64,000 bases of DNA from Mycolicibacterium litorale (lineage in GTDB: Bacteria; Actinomycetota; Actinomycetes; Mycobacteriales; Mycobacteriaceae): contig NZ_AP023287.1 of assembly GCF_014218295.1 (NCBI RefSeq), positions 3,348,001 through 3,412,000 on the forward strand, read 5' to 3'. How positions within the stretch are numbered: position 1 is the first letter of the stretch; each line of letters starts with the position of its first letter. The notes under the pieces are model-generated. The model was not told the DNA's origin. It did no database searches and saw nothing but the letters and a program-made list of their open reading frames with translations. Made by a program: the position numbers and the translations under genes. Positions 8,683 to 18,108 of this stretch are shown here, in pieces.

Positions 8683-9059
8683 ATCTGACCTGTTTCGTCG
8701 ACACCGCGGCCCGCTCGGCCACGGTGCGCATCACCGGTGAACTGGACGCCGAGACCACCGACGAGTTCGTCGACGCCGCATCCCGGCTGCTCGACGGCCA
8801 CCCCGATCTGCGCGCGCTGCACTTCGACTGCGCCGACCTGACATTCTGCGATTCGGTGGGCTTGTCGGGCCTGCTGCTCATCGAGCGGCGGACATCCGGC
8901 GCAGGCGTCGAGCTGCATCTGGAGAACCGGCCGACCTACTTCGACCGGATCCTCGACATCACCGGCATCCTCGAATTCCTCACCGCCCGCAGCACCGTGT
9001 CGGCGCCCGCGGCACCGAAGGAGACCGGTCAGGACGGCGACGAGACCGAGATCGGCTAG
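8679..9059 (+). CDS. STAS-domain anti-sigma factor antagonist
   Basis: 126 residues with a complete STAS fold. The conserved region DCADLTFCDSVGLSGLLLIE carries the DSxG motif with Ser59, the residue phosphorylated in SpoIIAA/RsbV-type antagonists. It overlaps the B12 sensor gene by four bases and is the last gene of the operon. The expected cycle is dephosphorylation by the SpoIIE enzyme, binding of an HPK-type anti-sigma kinase and release of a sigma factor. No anti-sigma kinase gene is in the window, so the target is encoded elsewhere. The stop overlaps by four bases the stop of the convergent oxidoreductase gene. Acidic low-complexity residues follow the domain from about 110. Confidence 0.9.
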   Translation: MNLTCFVDTAARSATVRITGELDAETTDEFVDAASRLLDGHPDLRALHFDCADLTFCDSVGLSGLLLIERRTSGAGVELHLENRPTYFDRILDITGILEFLTARSTVSAPAAPKETGQDGDETEIG

Positions 9060-9916
9060 CGGTCGAGCCCCAGGTCCTCGCGGAACCGCTTCATCCCGTC
9101 GATCTTCTCGGCCAGCGACGCGTCGGCGCCGGTGTAGAACATCCACGGCATGGTCAGGATGTGGGTGATACCCGCGGCTTCGGCGCGGTCGTAGTCGGCC
9201 CGCACCAGCGCATCGGTCAGCGGGGTGAGGATCGTGAAGTCCTCGACGGACAGCCCTGCGGCGGTACGGAGTTCGCGGAGCCGGCCGGCGGTCTCGATCG
9301 CACGGTCGGTGGTGATCAGATCGCCGATCCAGCCGTCGTTGCGTGCAGCGCGGCGCAGTGCCACGTCGGACAGGCCGCCCACGTAGATCGGGATGTGCGG
9401 CGGCGTCGGCTCCATCTCCAGCCGCGGCGTCGGGTAGAACTCCCCGTCGAACTCCGTCCAGCCCGGCCGCCACAACGCCCGGAAGAGGTCGAGCATCTCG
9501 TCGGTGCGTCTGCCGCGCCGCTCGAATCGCTGCCCCATCAACCGGAATTCGTCCTCGCACCAGCCGACCCCGATGCCCAGTTCCACCCGGCCGCCCGCCA
9601 GACAGGATGCGGTGCCGATGGCCTTGGCGGCGGAGTACGGGTCACGCAGCGCCGGAACGTAGACGGTGGTGACGAAGCGCAGCCGCGAGGTGACCTGCGC
9701 GAGCGCGCCGACGAGCACCCACGGGTCGGGCCAGTGGGTGAACGGCGGCCAGCGCCGCTGCCCGTCGCGGGTGTAGGGATACGGCGTCCGCAGCGTCTCG
9801 AGGTTCACCACGTGGTCGGGCACACCGAGGCCGTCATAGCCCAGTTCGTCTGCGGCTCGGGCGATCTCGACGATCTCGCTGGTGTCCACGAAGGCCGGGC
9901 TGACGTAGTATTTCAT
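9056..9916 (-). CDS. LLM-class F420-dependent oxidoreductase
   Basis: 286-residue luciferase-like monooxygenase/F420-dependent reductase. Typical segments include [47 protein letters not shown], the RRGRRTDEML block and PPHIPIYVGGLSDVALRRAA. The ATG at 9916 is chosen since it gives the family N-terminus; an in-frame alternative at 9934 would run further into the thioesterase gene. The start lies within the end of that gene, so the two are co-transcribed. The substrate is unknown; mycobacteria have dozens of such enzymes. Confidence 0.85.
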   Translation of the reverse strand: MKYYVSPAFVDTSEIVEIARAADELGYDGLGVPDHVVNLETLRTPYPYTRDGQRRWPPFTHWPDPWVLVGALAQVTSRLRFVTTVYVPALRDPYSAAKAIGTASCLAGGRVELGIGVGWCEDEFRLMGQRFERRGRRTDEMLDLFRALWRPGWTEFDGEFYPTPRLEMEPTPPHIPIYVGGLSDVALRRAARNDGWIGDLITTDRAIETAGRLRELRTAAGLSVEDFTILTPLTDALVRADYDRAEAAGITHILTMPWMFYTGADASLAEKIDGMKRFREDLGLDR

Positions 9917-10560
9917 TCGGCGACCCGCGCCCACGAAGGTCGGATGAAGATTCCGTCGGCCTCGACGGTCACCCCGTCGGCGTCACGCAGCACACCGCGC
10001 GCGAAGGTCTTGACGCCGTCGGTGCGGTCGATCCACGCCTCGGCGCGCAGCGCCCCGAGAGGAGTCCCGCGCAGATAGCGCAACGTGATGGTGCCGGTGA
10101 ACTTCGGCTCGGTCAGCCCGTTGCTGGCCGCCTCACCGAGCAGGTGGTCGAGGACCAGCGCGCAGATGCCGCCGTGCACCAGATTCGGCGGCCCCTCGTA
10201 GGCGGCGCCGAGGCTGAACTCGCTGACCCACAAACCGTTGTCCCGCTCGATACGCATCGGCGGGGCGATCGCATTGCGCAGGCCCACAGCGGGATTCGCC
10301 CAGGCCAGGGGGCGGCCGGTGTCGGCGTGGCGCAGCGTATGGGTGCGGTCGTGTCGCCGGCTGCTCAGCGTCTGCGTGACCGCCTCGATCGCTTCCCGGG
10401 CCCTGGTGATGGTCTCGTCGTCGACTCCTGTGCGCACTCCGGCGTCGACGAGATCGCGGATCGCCTGCGTCAGGGGTTCGTACAGCGCGCTCAGCCGCGC
10501 GTACTCCTCACCGCTGACCTCGTCGAACGGCCATTCCGGGCCGCCGATCACCTCAGCCAC
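9913..10560 (-). CDS. PaaI-type hotdog thioesterase
   Basis: 215 residues. An N-terminal helical extension (about 1-95) precedes a hotdog domain with the conserved [20 protein letters not shown] stretch (HGG active-site region) and the [11 protein letters not shown] strand. Proteins of this kind hydrolyse acyl-CoA thioesters. The ATG at 10560 overlaps the glnE stop by eight bases and its own stop overlaps the LLM oxidoreductase start, so glnE, this gene and the LLM gene form one tightly coupled run. A link to nitrogen control is not evident and may be only positional. Confidence 0.85.
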   Translation of the reverse strand: MAEVIGGPEWPFDEVSGEEYARLSALYEPLTQAIRDLVDAGVRTGVDDETITRAREAIEAVTQTLSSRRHDRTHTLRHADTGRPLAWANPAVGLRNAIAPPMRIERDNGLWVSEFSLGAAYEGPPNLVHGGICALVLDHLLGEAASNGLTEPKFTGTITLRYLRGTPLGALRAEAWIDRTDGVKTFARGVLRDADGVTVEADGIFIRPSWARVAE

Positions 10561-13516
10561 CGAACACCTTGCGCACCACGGTCTTCGCCCGCCGCGTCAC
10601 GCGCAGGTAGTTGTCGAGGAATTCCCCGCCGTCGTCGTTGTCCCAGCCGGCCGCGACCGCCACCGCGTTGAGCATCCGGCCCGGCCCGGGCAGCTGGTCG
10701 GTGGGCTTGCCCCGCACCAGTACCAACGCGTTGCGGGCCCGGGTCGCCGTCAGCCACGCCTGCCGCAGCAGGTCGACGTCGCCTTCGGCGATCAGCTCGG
10801 CGGCGCCGATCGCGTTGAGCGCCTCCAGCGTCGAGGTGCAGTGCAGGGCCGGCACCTTGTGCGCGAACCGCAACTGCATGAGCTGCACGGTCCATTCGAT
10901 GTCGGCCAGCCCGCCCCGGCCGAGTTTGGTGTGGGTGTTCGGGTCGGCGCCGCGCGGCAGCCGCTCGGCGTCGACGCGGGCCTTGATCCGCCGGATCTCC
11001 TGCACCGCTTGCGCCGACACGCCGCCCGCCGGGTAGCGCGTCTTGTCGATCATCAACAGGAACCGCTCGCCGAGTTCGAGGTCCCCGGCCACCCGGTGGG
11101 CGCGCAGCAGCGCCTGGACCTCCCAGGGCTGCGCCCACTGCGTGTAGTACGCCTCGTAGGAGGCCAGCGTCCGCACGAGCGGGCCGTTGCGGCCCTCGGG
11201 CCGCAGCCCGGTGTCGACCTCGAGCGGCGGATCGGCGCTCGGTGTGCCCAACAGCGCCCGCACCCGCTCGGCGATGCTGACGGCCCATTTCACCGCGGCG
11301 GATTCCTCGGCGCCATTGCAGGGTTCGCAGACGAACATCACGTCGGCGTCGGAGCCGTAGCCGAGTTCGCCGCCGCCGAGGCGTCCCATCCCGATCACCG
11401 CGAGGCGCGCCGGCGCGCCGCCGGCGGGTGCGTTCGCGCGCATCACCGCATCGAGCGCGGCCTGCAGCACCGCGACCCACAGCGCGGTCAGCGCGCGGCA
11501 CACCTCGGTCACCTCGAGCATGCCCAGCAGGTCGGCGGAGGCGATGCGGGCGAGTTCGCGGCGCCGCAGGGTGCGCGCGGCGGCGATGGCGCGCACCGGA
11601 TCGGCGTGCCTGCCCGCCGACGCCACCAGTCCGCGGGCCATCGCCTCGGGTGTGGTGTCGAGCAGTTTCGGGCCGTTGGGTCCGTCGGCGTAGAGCTGGA
11701 TGACCTCCGGTGCGCGCATCAGCAGGTCGGGTACGTACGCCGACGTGCCGAGCACCCGCATCAGCCGTTTCGCGACGGCGCCCTCGTCGCGCAGCGTGCC
11801 CAGGTACCACCGCTGTTCGGCGAGCGCCTCGCTGATCCGGCGGTAGGACAGCAGCCCGGCGTCGGGGTCGGGGGTGTCCGACAGCCAGTCCAGCAGGGTG
11901 GGCAGCAGCACGCGCTGTACACGTCCGCGGCGTCCGCCCTCTCCGGTCAGCGCGGCCAGGTGGGTCAGCGCGCTCTGCGGACCCTCGTAACCCAGTGCCG
12001 CGAGCTGCCTTTCGGCGGCCTCGGCGCTCATCCCGGGTGCGATGCCGAGCGGGGAATGCCCGACCGACTCCAGCAGCGGCTGGTAGAACAGCTTGGCGTG
12101 CAGCCGCGACACCCGCAGGCTCTGCCGCTTGAGTTCTTCGCGCAGCACGCCGAGCGCGTCGCGCTGCCCGTCGGGGCGCACGTGCGCGGCGCGGGCCAGC
12201 CAGCGCAGCGCCTCGTCGTCGTGCTCGTCGGGCAGCATGTGGGTGCGCTTGAGCCGCTGCAGCTGGAGCCGGTGTTCGAGCAGCCGCAGGAATTCGTAGG
12301 AGGCGGTCATGTTGGCGGCGTCGTCGCGGCCGATGTACCCGCCGGCCCCGAGTGCGGCCAGCGCGTCGACGGTGGACGCCACGTGCAGCGATTCGTCGTT
12401 GCGGCCGTGCACGAGTTGCAGCAGCTGCACCGCGAACTCCACGTCACGCAGGCCACCGGTGCCCAGTTTCAACTCGCGTGCCCGCACCCCGGCGGGCACC
12501 AGTTCCTCCACCCGGCGCCGCATCGCCTGCACCTCGGGGACGAAATCCTCACGCTCACAGGCGGTCCACACCATCGGCGCCAGCGCCTCGATGTAGTCGC
12601 GGCCCAGTTCGGCGTCACCGGCCGCGGGCCGAGCCTTCATCAGCGCCTGGAACTCCCACGTCTTGGCCCAGCGCTGGTAGTAGGCGACGTGCGATTCCAG
12701 CGTACGGACCAGCTGACCGTGTTTGCCCTCCGGCCGCAGCGCCGCGTCGACCTCGAAGAACGCGTCGGCGGCGAACCGCATCATCTCCCCGGCCACCCGG
12801 GTGGTGGTCGCGTCGGCCGGGTCGGCGACGAAGATGACGTCGACGTCGCTGACGTAGTTCAGTTCGCGCGCACCGCATTTGCCCATCGCCACGACGGCGA
12901 GGCGGGGCCGCTCCCCGTCCCCGCACACCGACCGCATCGCCACCTCGAGCGCACTGGCGAGTGCGGCGTCGGCCAGATCCGACAGGTGCCTGCCCACCGT
13001 CGGGAACGGCAGCACCGGTTCGTTCTCCACCGTGGGTGCGGTGTCGAGGGCGGCCAGGATCAGCAGCCGGTCACGGTAGAGCTTGCGCAGCGGCAGCATC
13101 GCGGCCGCCGCGTCGGCGGCGGATTCGGCGAGCGCGACGAACTCCTCGCGCAGCGCCTCGGCGGCAGGCAACTCCACTCTGCCGGCGAGCAGGCGCCACG
13201 ATTCGGGATGGGCGACGACGTGGTCGCCGAGCGCCAGCGACGAGCCCAGCACCGCGAACAGCCGGCCGCGCAACGGTTTGTCGGTCAGCAGGGACTGGTT
13301 GAGTTCGTCCCAGCCGTCCCCTAGCGCGTCGGCCAGACGCACCATGGTGTGCAGCGCACTGTCGGCGTCCGGCGCCCGCGACAGCGACCACAGCAGTTCG
13401 ACGTGACGGTCGGTGTTCCAGCCGAGCCGGTCCAGGTGCGCGGGGGCCTGCTTCTCCACCAGCCCCAGGCGCCCGACGCTGGGCAGTCTGGGGCGCTCGG
13501 TCGAAGGTCTCGCCAC
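10553..13516 (-). CDS. glnE: Glutamine synthetase adenylyltransferase/adenylyl-removing enzyme
   Basis: 987-residue GlnE. It has two nucleotidyltransferase domains, each with the expected motif: [18 protein letters not shown] in the N-terminal (adenylyl-removing) half and [21 protein letters not shown] in the C-terminal (adenylylating) half. Each is followed by a helical PII-uridylyltransferase-like bundle. It controls GlnA1 activity by modifying the Tyr406 loop. The GTG start at 13516 is supported by a TAACGT hexamer seven bases upstream. It lies between glnA2 and a thioesterase gene; in M. tuberculosis glnE lies directly after glnA1, so about 4.7 kb has been inserted between the two here. 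Confidence 0.97.
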   Translation of the reverse strand: MARPSTERPRLPSVGRLGLVEKQAPAHLDRLGWNTDRHVELLWSLSRAPDADSALHTMVRLADALGDGWDELNQSLLTDKPLRGRLFAVLGSSLALGDHVVAHPESWRLLAGRVELPAAEALREEFVALAESAADAAAAMLPLRKLYRDRLLILAALDTAPTVENEPVLPFPTVGRHLSDLADAALASALEVAMRSVCGDGERPRLAVVAMGKCGARELNYVSDVDVIFVADPADATTTRVAGEMMRFAADAFFEVDAALRPEGKHGQLVRTLESHVAYYQRWAKTWEFQALMKARPAAGDAELGRDYIEALAPMVWTACEREDFVPEVQAMRRRVEELVPAGVRARELKLGTGGLRDVEFAVQLLQLVHGRNDESLHVASTVDALAALGAGGYIGRDDAANMTASYEFLRLLEHRLQLQRLKRTHMLPDEHDDEALRWLARAAHVRPDGQRDALGVLREELKRQSLRVSRLHAKLFYQPLLESVGHSPLGIAPGMSAEAAERQLAALGYEGPQSALTHLAALTGEGGRRGRVQRVLLPTLLDWLSDTPDPDAGLLSYRRISEALAEQRWYLGTLRDEGAVAKRLMRVLGTSAYVPDLLMRAPEVIQLYADGPNGPKLLDTTPEAMARGLVASAGRHADPVRAIAAARTLRRRELARIASADLLGMLEVTEVCRALTALWVAVLQAALDAVMRANAPAGGAPARLAVIGMGRLGGGELGYGSDADVMFVCEPCNGAEESAAVKWAVSIAERVRALLGTPSADPPLEVDTGLRPEGRNGPLVRTLASYEAYYTQWAQPWEVQALLRAHRVAGDLELGERFLLMIDKTRYPAGGVSAQAVQEIRRIKARVDAERLPRGADPNTHTKLGRGGLADIEWTVQLMQLRFAHKVPALHCTSTLEALNAIGAAELIAEGDVDLLRQAWLTATRARNALVLVRGKPTDQLPGPGRMLNAVAVAAGWDNDDGGEFLDNYLRVTRRAKTVVRKVFGG

Positions 13517-13523
13517 GCTGCTG

Positions 13524-13529
13524 ACGTTA
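13524..13529 (-). promoter_or_regulatory. -10 hexamer for a leaderless glnE transcript
   Basis: TAACGT on the minus strand lies seven bases before the GTG at 13516, in the 24-base gap after the glnA2 stop. It would give glnE its own promoter in addition to readthrough from glnA2. Confidence 0.4.
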
Positions 13530-13540
13530 CCGCGCCCGGT

Positions 13541-14881
13541 CTAGAGGGACAGGTAGGCCTGCAGCTCGTACGGGGTGACGTGGCTGCGGTAGGTCTCCCA
13601 CTCGGCGCGCTTGTTGCGCAGGAAGTAGTCGAACACGTGCTCCCCCAACGCTTCGGCCACCAGTTCGGAGTTCTCCATCTCGGCCAGTGCGGCGCCGAGG
13701 CTGCCCGGCAGCTCCTTGTAGCCCATCGCGCGGCGCTCCTCGGGCGTCAGGCTCCACACGTTGTCCTCGGCCTGCGGCGCGAGCACGTACCCCTTCTCGA
13801 CGCCGCGCAGCCCGGCGGCCAACAGCACCGCGAACGTCAGGTACGGGTTGCAGGCCGAATCGGGGCTGCGCACCTCGACCCGGCGCGACGACGCCTTGCG
13901 CGGGGTGTACATGGGCACGCGCACCAGCGCGGAGCGGTTGGCGGCACCCCAGGACGCGGCGGTCGGCGCCTCACCGCCGTGCACCAGACGCTTGTAGGAG
14001 TTCACCCACTGGTTGGTGACGGCGCTGATCTCCTGGGCGTGTTCGAGGATGCCGGCGATGAACGACTTGGCGACGTCGGACAGCTGCAGCGGATCGTCGG
14101 GGCTGTGGAAGGCGTTGGTGTCGCCCTCGAACAGGCTCATGTGGGTGTGCATCGCCGAACCGGGGTGTTCGGCGAAGGGTTTGGGCATGAACGAGGCCCG
14201 CACCCCGTCGCCGAGCGCGACCTCTTTGACGACATAGCGGAAGGTCATCACGTTGTCGGCCATCGACAGCGCGTCGGCGTAGCGCAGGTCGATCTCCTGC
14301 TGGCCGGGAGCGCCCTCGTGGTGGCTGAACTCCACCGAGATACCCATCTGCTCTAGGGCGTCGATGGCGTGCCTGCGGAAGTTCGGGGCCGAATCGTGCA
14401 CGGCCTGGTCGAAATAGCCGCCGTTGTCGGCGGGCACCGGCGGGGTGCCGTCGTCCGGGCCGGGTTTGAGCAGGAAGAACTCGATCTCGGGATGCACGTA
14501 GCAGGAGAACCCCAGATCGCTGGCCTTGGCGAGCTGGCGGCGCAGCACGTGACGGGAGTCCGCCCACGACGGCGAACCGTCGGGCATCGTGATGTCGCAG
14601 AACATCCGGGCCGAGTGGTGCTTGCCGGAGCCGTCGGCCCACGGCAGCACCTGGAAGGTCGACGGGTCGGGGCGTGCGACCATGTCTGCTTCGGAGACCC
14701 GGGCGAAGCCCTCGATCGAGGAGCCGTCGAAGCCGATGCCCTCCTCGAAGGCGCCCTCGAGTTCGGCGGGCGCGATCGCCACGGACTTGAGGTAGCCGAG
14801 GACATCCGTGAACCACAGGCGGACGAAACGGATGTCGCGTTCCTCCAGCGTGCGGAGCACGAATTCCTTCTGGCGATCCAT
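13541..14881 (-). CDS. glnA2: Glutamine synthetase paralog GlnA2
   Basis: 446-residue type I-alpha-like glutamine synthetase. Motifs include [53 protein letters not shown] and NRSALVRVP. The loop that carries the adenylylated Tyr in GlnA1 reads DNVWSLTPEERR here, with Trp in place of Tyr, so this isozyme should escape GlnE control. A GlnR-like box lies 24 bases upstream of the ATG. The order glnE-glnA2 on one strand is as in M. tuberculosis Rv2221c-Rv2222c. The enzyme is dispensable in M. tuberculosis; its exact role is less clear than that of GlnA1. Confidence 0.95.
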   Translation of the reverse strand: MDRQKEFVLRTLEERDIRFVRLWFTDVLGYLKSVAIAPAELEGAFEEGIGFDGSSIEGFARVSEADMVARPDPSTFQVLPWADGSGKHHSARMFCDITMPDGSPSWADSRHVLRRQLAKASDLGFSCYVHPEIEFFLLKPGPDDGTPPVPADNGGYFDQAVHDSAPNFRRHAIDALEQMGISVEFSHHEGAPGQQEIDLRYADALSMADNVMTFRYVVKEVALGDGVRASFMPKPFAEHPGSAMHTHMSLFEGDTNAFHSPDDPLQLSDVAKSFIAGILEHAQEISAVTNQWVNSYKRLVHGGEAPTAASWGAANRSALVRVPMYTPRKASSRRVEVRSPDSACNPYLTFAVLLAAGLRGVEKGYVLAPQAEDNVWSLTPEERRAMGYKELPGSLGAALAEMENSELVAEALGEHVFDYFLRNKRAEWETYRSHVTPYELQAYLSL

Positions 14882-14904
14882 GACGGCGAGCGTAGGTTCC
14901 GGCT

Positions 14905-14920
14905 GTTAATTCTGTGTTAC
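14905..14920 (-). promoter_or_regulatory. GlnR-like half-site pair upstream of glnA2
   Basis: On the minus strand GTAAC-n6-TTAAC places two AC dinucleotides with nine bases between them, the same pattern as the glnA1 box but with only one pair. It lies 24-39 bases before the glnA2 ATG, close enough that binding could repress rather than activate. Confidence 0.45.
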
Positions 14921-14933
14921 ACCGCTGATAGAA

Positions 14934-16478
14934 CTAGCACTGCAGCCCGCTGGGCGGGACCGTGCCGTCGGCCAGGAACCGCACCACGGCGGTGTCGACG
15001 CAGGCGTCGCCGTTGAAGACGACGGTGTGCTGCTTGCCCTGGAACGTGATCAACGACGCACCCATCTGCCGGGCCAGTGCCACCCCCGCCTCGTACGGGG
15101 TGGCCGGATCGCCGGTGGTGGACACCACCACGACCTTGCCGGGGCCCGGGTTGGCGGCGGGGCGAGGCGCCGACGTGGCGGGCACCGGCCACAGCGCGCA
15201 GACGTCGCGCGGGGCGAATCCCGTGAACTGACCGTAGGACAGGAACGGCGCCACCTGCCGGAAGCGTTGGTCGGCCTGCACCCACACCGCGGGATCGGTC
15301 GGGTACGGCGCGTCGACACAGCGGATGGCGGTGAACGCGTCCTGCCGGTTCTGGTAGTGGCCGTTGGCGTCGCGGCGCTGGTATTCGTCGGCCAGGGTCA
15401 GCAGGTCACCGGGGTCGGTGCCGCGCGCCAGGCCCAGCAGTCCGCTGGTCAGATACGGCCAGAACCGCGGGCTGTAGAGCGCGTTACCGGTGCCGGTGAT
15501 CGCATCCTGGTAGCTCAGGCCGCGCGGATCCGACGTCACGGCCGGCCGGGTCACCAGCGGGTCGACGAGCTGGTGGAAGCGGGCGACGAACTGCGTGGGG
15601 TCGGTGCCCAGCGGGCAGCCCGCCGATTTCGCGCAGTCGGCCGCGTAGGTGTCGAAGGCGCGCTGGAAGCCGGCCTGCTGGGCGACCGATTCGTCGATCG
15701 GGTTCAGGCTCGGGTCGACGGCGCCGTCGAGCACCATGGTGCGGACCCGGTCCGGATAACGCTCGGCATAGGCGGCGCCCAGCTCGGTGCCGTAGGAGAA
15801 GCCGAGGTAGTTCAGCTGGTTCTCCCCCAGCGCGGCGCGCACGACGTCCATGTCCCGTGCCGCGGACGCGGTGCCCACGTTCGCCAGGAAATCCGCACCC
15901 ATCCGGTTCAGACACTGCTGGGCGAGCCCGCGGTAGATGCCCTCGATATGCGCGACGCCGCCGGGGCTGAAGTCGACCATCGGCTCGCGGCGGTACGCGT
16001 CGAATTCGGCGTCGGTGCGGCAGCGCAACTGCGGCGTGGAATGCCCGACGCCGCGCGGGTCGAAGCCGACCAAGTCGAAGCGCCGGCCGATCTCGGTGCC
16101 GGCCAGCGCGGCGCCCATCCCGGCGACGGTGTCGACCGCGGAGGCGCCCGGTCCGCCGGGGTTGACCATGAGCGTGCCGATGCGGTCGCCGGTCGCCGGC
16201 ACCCGGATGACCGCCAGCTGCGCCTGGGCGCCGTCGGGGCGGTCGTAGTTCACCGGCACGGACACGGTTCCGCACTGGGCGGTGGGAACCCGCCCGGGGT
16301 CGGCGAGGAACTGTTGGCAGCTCCCCCACAGCGGGGACTGGCCGTAGCGCTGGGTGGCGTCACCCTCCGGGGACGCCCACGCGGGGGCGGCGACGCCGCC
16401 GGCGACGACTGTCAGGACCACCGCCGCCGCACACGCAGCCAGCACCGACCGCCGCCCTACCCGCCACATGGCGATCAT
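14934..16478 (-). CDS. Secreted alpha/beta-hydrolase of the Hip1/CaeA family (Rv2223c-like)
   Basis: About 514 residues. An N-terminal signal peptide (MWRVGRRSVLAACAAAVVL) ends near AWA/SPEG. The mature protein is a TAP/SlpE-type serine hydrolase: NPGGPG oxyanion region, GFDPRGVGHS, nucleophile elbow GFSYGTELG, Asp in TTGDPATPY and His in KQHTV. The ATG at 16478 is preferred because an in-frame GTG/ATG further up would run into the upstream paralog; ATG 16469 is equally possible. It lies 65 bases after its tandem paralog. Probably an exported protease or esterase acting on the cell envelope. Confidence 0.88.
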   Translation of the reverse strand: MIAMWRVGRRSVLAACAAAVVLTVVAGGVAAPAWASPEGDATQRYGQSPLWGSCQQFLADPGRVPTAQCGTVSVPVNYDRPDGAQAQLAVIRVPATGDRIGTLMVNPGGPGASAVDTVAGMGAALAGTEIGRRFDLVGFDPRGVGHSTPQLRCRTDAEFDAYRREPMVDFSPGGVAHIEGIYRGLAQQCLNRMGADFLANVGTASAARDMDVVRAALGENQLNYLGFSYGTELGAAYAERYPDRVRTMVLDGAVDPSLNPIDESVAQQAGFQRAFDTYAADCAKSAGCPLGTDPTQFVARFHQLVDPLVTRPAVTSDPRGLSYQDAITGTGNALYSPRFWPYLTSGLLGLARGTDPGDLLTLADEYQRRDANGHYQNRQDAFTAIRCVDAPYPTDPAVWVQADQRFRQVAPFLSYGQFTGFAPRDVCALWPVPATSAPRPAANPGPGKVVVVSTTGDPATPYEAGVALARQMGASLITFQGKQHTVVFNGDACVDTAVVRFLADGTVPPSGLQC

Positions 16479-16543
16479 GGTCGCACGGGTGGCGGCGGAC
16501 CGGCCCTGTCCGAGGGCAAACGGTGACCTGGCTGTGATGCGGG

Positions 16544-18061
16544 TCAGCGGCACCGGGTGTCCGGCGGCGGCACGACGACGTCGATCAGGTATGTGGCGGC
16601 GATGTCGTCGACGCAGGCGTTGCCCTGGAACACCACGGTGTGCTGGGTGCCCTCGAAGGTCAGCATGGTGCCGCCGAGTTGGCGGGCCAGATCGACGCCG
16701 GCCTGATACGGCGTGGCCGGGTCATTGGTGGTGGACACCACCAGGATCGGCGGCAGGCCGTCGACGTCGATCTCGTGCGGTTCGCTGGTCGGCGGGACCG
16801 GCCAGAACGCGCAGGTGCTCAGCGGCGCGTGGCCGGTGAACTCGCCGTAGCTCATGAACGGCGCGACCTCGCGCAGCTTGCGGTCCTGTTCGACGATCTT
16901 GGCGCGGTCGGTGATCGCCGGTCGGTCGACGCAGTTGACCGCGACGCGGGCGTCGGTCGAATTGTTGTAGTGGCCCTGGGCGTCTCGGCGCATGTAGAGA
17001 TCGGCCAACACGAGCATGGTGTCGCCGCGTCCGGCCTTGAGTTCGGTCAGGCCCTGGGTGAGGTAGCGCCACAGGTTCGGCGAGTACAGCGTCTGGATCG
17101 TGCCGACGATGGCGTCGCTGTAGCTCAGACCGCGCGGGTCCTCGGTCTTCGCCGGCTCGTCGACCAGCGGGTCGACCAGGCTCTTGTAGACCTCGACGGC
17201 CTTGGCCGGGTCCGTGCCGAGCGGACAGTCGGGTTGCTTGGCGCAGTCGGCGGCGTAGTCGTTGAACGCGGTCTGGAAGGCGGCGGCCTGGCGGATGTCG
17301 GCCTGCAGCGGATCGGCGTTGGGGTCGACGGCACCGTCGAGGATCATCGCCCGCACCTTGTCGGGGAAGTTCTCGGCGTAGGCGGCGCCGATGCGGGTGC
17401 CGTAGGAGTAGCCGAGGTAGGTCAGCTTCTCGTCGCCGAGCGCGGCGCGGATGGCGTCGAGATCCTTGGCGACGTTGACGGTGCCGATGTTGGCGAGGAA
17501 CTCTTTGCCCGATTTGTCCACGCAGCGCTGGATGAACTCCTTGGTCTCGTTCTCGATGTACTCGACACCCTCCGGCGAGTAGTCGACCTGGGGGTCGGCG
17601 CGCTGCCGGTCGTTGTCGGCGTCGGAGTTGCACCACACCGCGGGTGTCGACGACGCCACGCCACGCGGATCGAAGCCGACGATGTCGAAGCGTTCACGCA
17701 CCGACTGCGGCATGGTCGACAGCATCGACACCGCGGATTCGACACCGGATTCGCCGGGACCGCCGGGGTTGATCACCAGCGAGCCGATCTTGTCGCCGGT
17801 GGCCCGGAAGCGGATCATGGCCAGCCGGGCGACGTCACCGTCGGGTTTGGCGTAGTCGACCGGCACCGACAGCAGCCCGCATTCGGCACCGGCCGGGATG
17901 CGCGATTCGTCCGAGGGGGCGCCGGCCTGGCACGGCGCCCACTGGATCGGGGTGCCCGGGCGCGGGACGGCGATCACCGCGCGACCGTCGACCAGGTTGC
18001 TGCACCCCGCGACGAGCGGCAGTGCGATGACGGTCGCCGCGACCCCGATCCGAAGCCTCAT
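16544..18061 (-). CDS. caeA: Serine protease/carboxylesterase lipoprotein Hip1 (CaeA)
   Basis: 505 residues. A lipoprotein signal (MRLRIGVAATVIALPLVAGC) ends in the lipobox LVAGC. The catalytic framework is NPGGPGESG, GFDPRGVASS, Ser in GYSYGTRIG, Asp in TTNDPATPY and His in TQHTVVF. This is the expected architecture of M. tuberculosis Rv2224c (Hip1/CaeA), a cell-envelope protease that cleaves GroEL2 and modulates host responses. An in-frame ATG at 18079 is an alternative start; 18061 gives a compact signal peptide. Tandem with a paralog that has a cleavable rather than lipid-anchored signal. Confidence 0.93.
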   Translation of the reverse strand: MRLRIGVAATVIALPLVAGCSNLVDGRAVIAVPRPGTPIQWAPCQAGAPSDESRIPAGAECGLLSVPVDYAKPDGDVARLAMIRFRATGDKIGSLVINPGGPGESGVESAVSMLSTMPQSVRERFDIVGFDPRGVASSTPAVWCNSDADNDRQRADPQVDYSPEGVEYIENETKEFIQRCVDKSGKEFLANIGTVNVAKDLDAIRAALGDEKLTYLGYSYGTRIGAAYAENFPDKVRAMILDGAVDPNADPLQADIRQAAAFQTAFNDYAADCAKQPDCPLGTDPAKAVEVYKSLVDPLVDEPAKTEDPRGLSYSDAIVGTIQTLYSPNLWRYLTQGLTELKAGRGDTMLVLADLYMRRDAQGHYNNSTDARVAVNCVDRPAITDRAKIVEQDRKLREVAPFMSYGEFTGHAPLSTCAFWPVPPTSEPHEIDVDGLPPILVVSTTNDPATPYQAGVDLARQLGGTMLTFEGTQHTVVFQGNACVDDIAATYLIDVVVPPPDTRCR

Positions 18062-18108
18062 GGCACCACATGCTGCCATGAACTGCTGTGGGGCCTGGCG
18101 AGCGCCGC

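Noticed and set aside
10238..13324. A 1028-codon open frame on the plus strand opposite glnE
   Set aside because: GC-rich codon bias leaves antisense frames open; the protein is low-complexity Arg/Gln/His-rich and GlnE on the minus strand is unmistakable.
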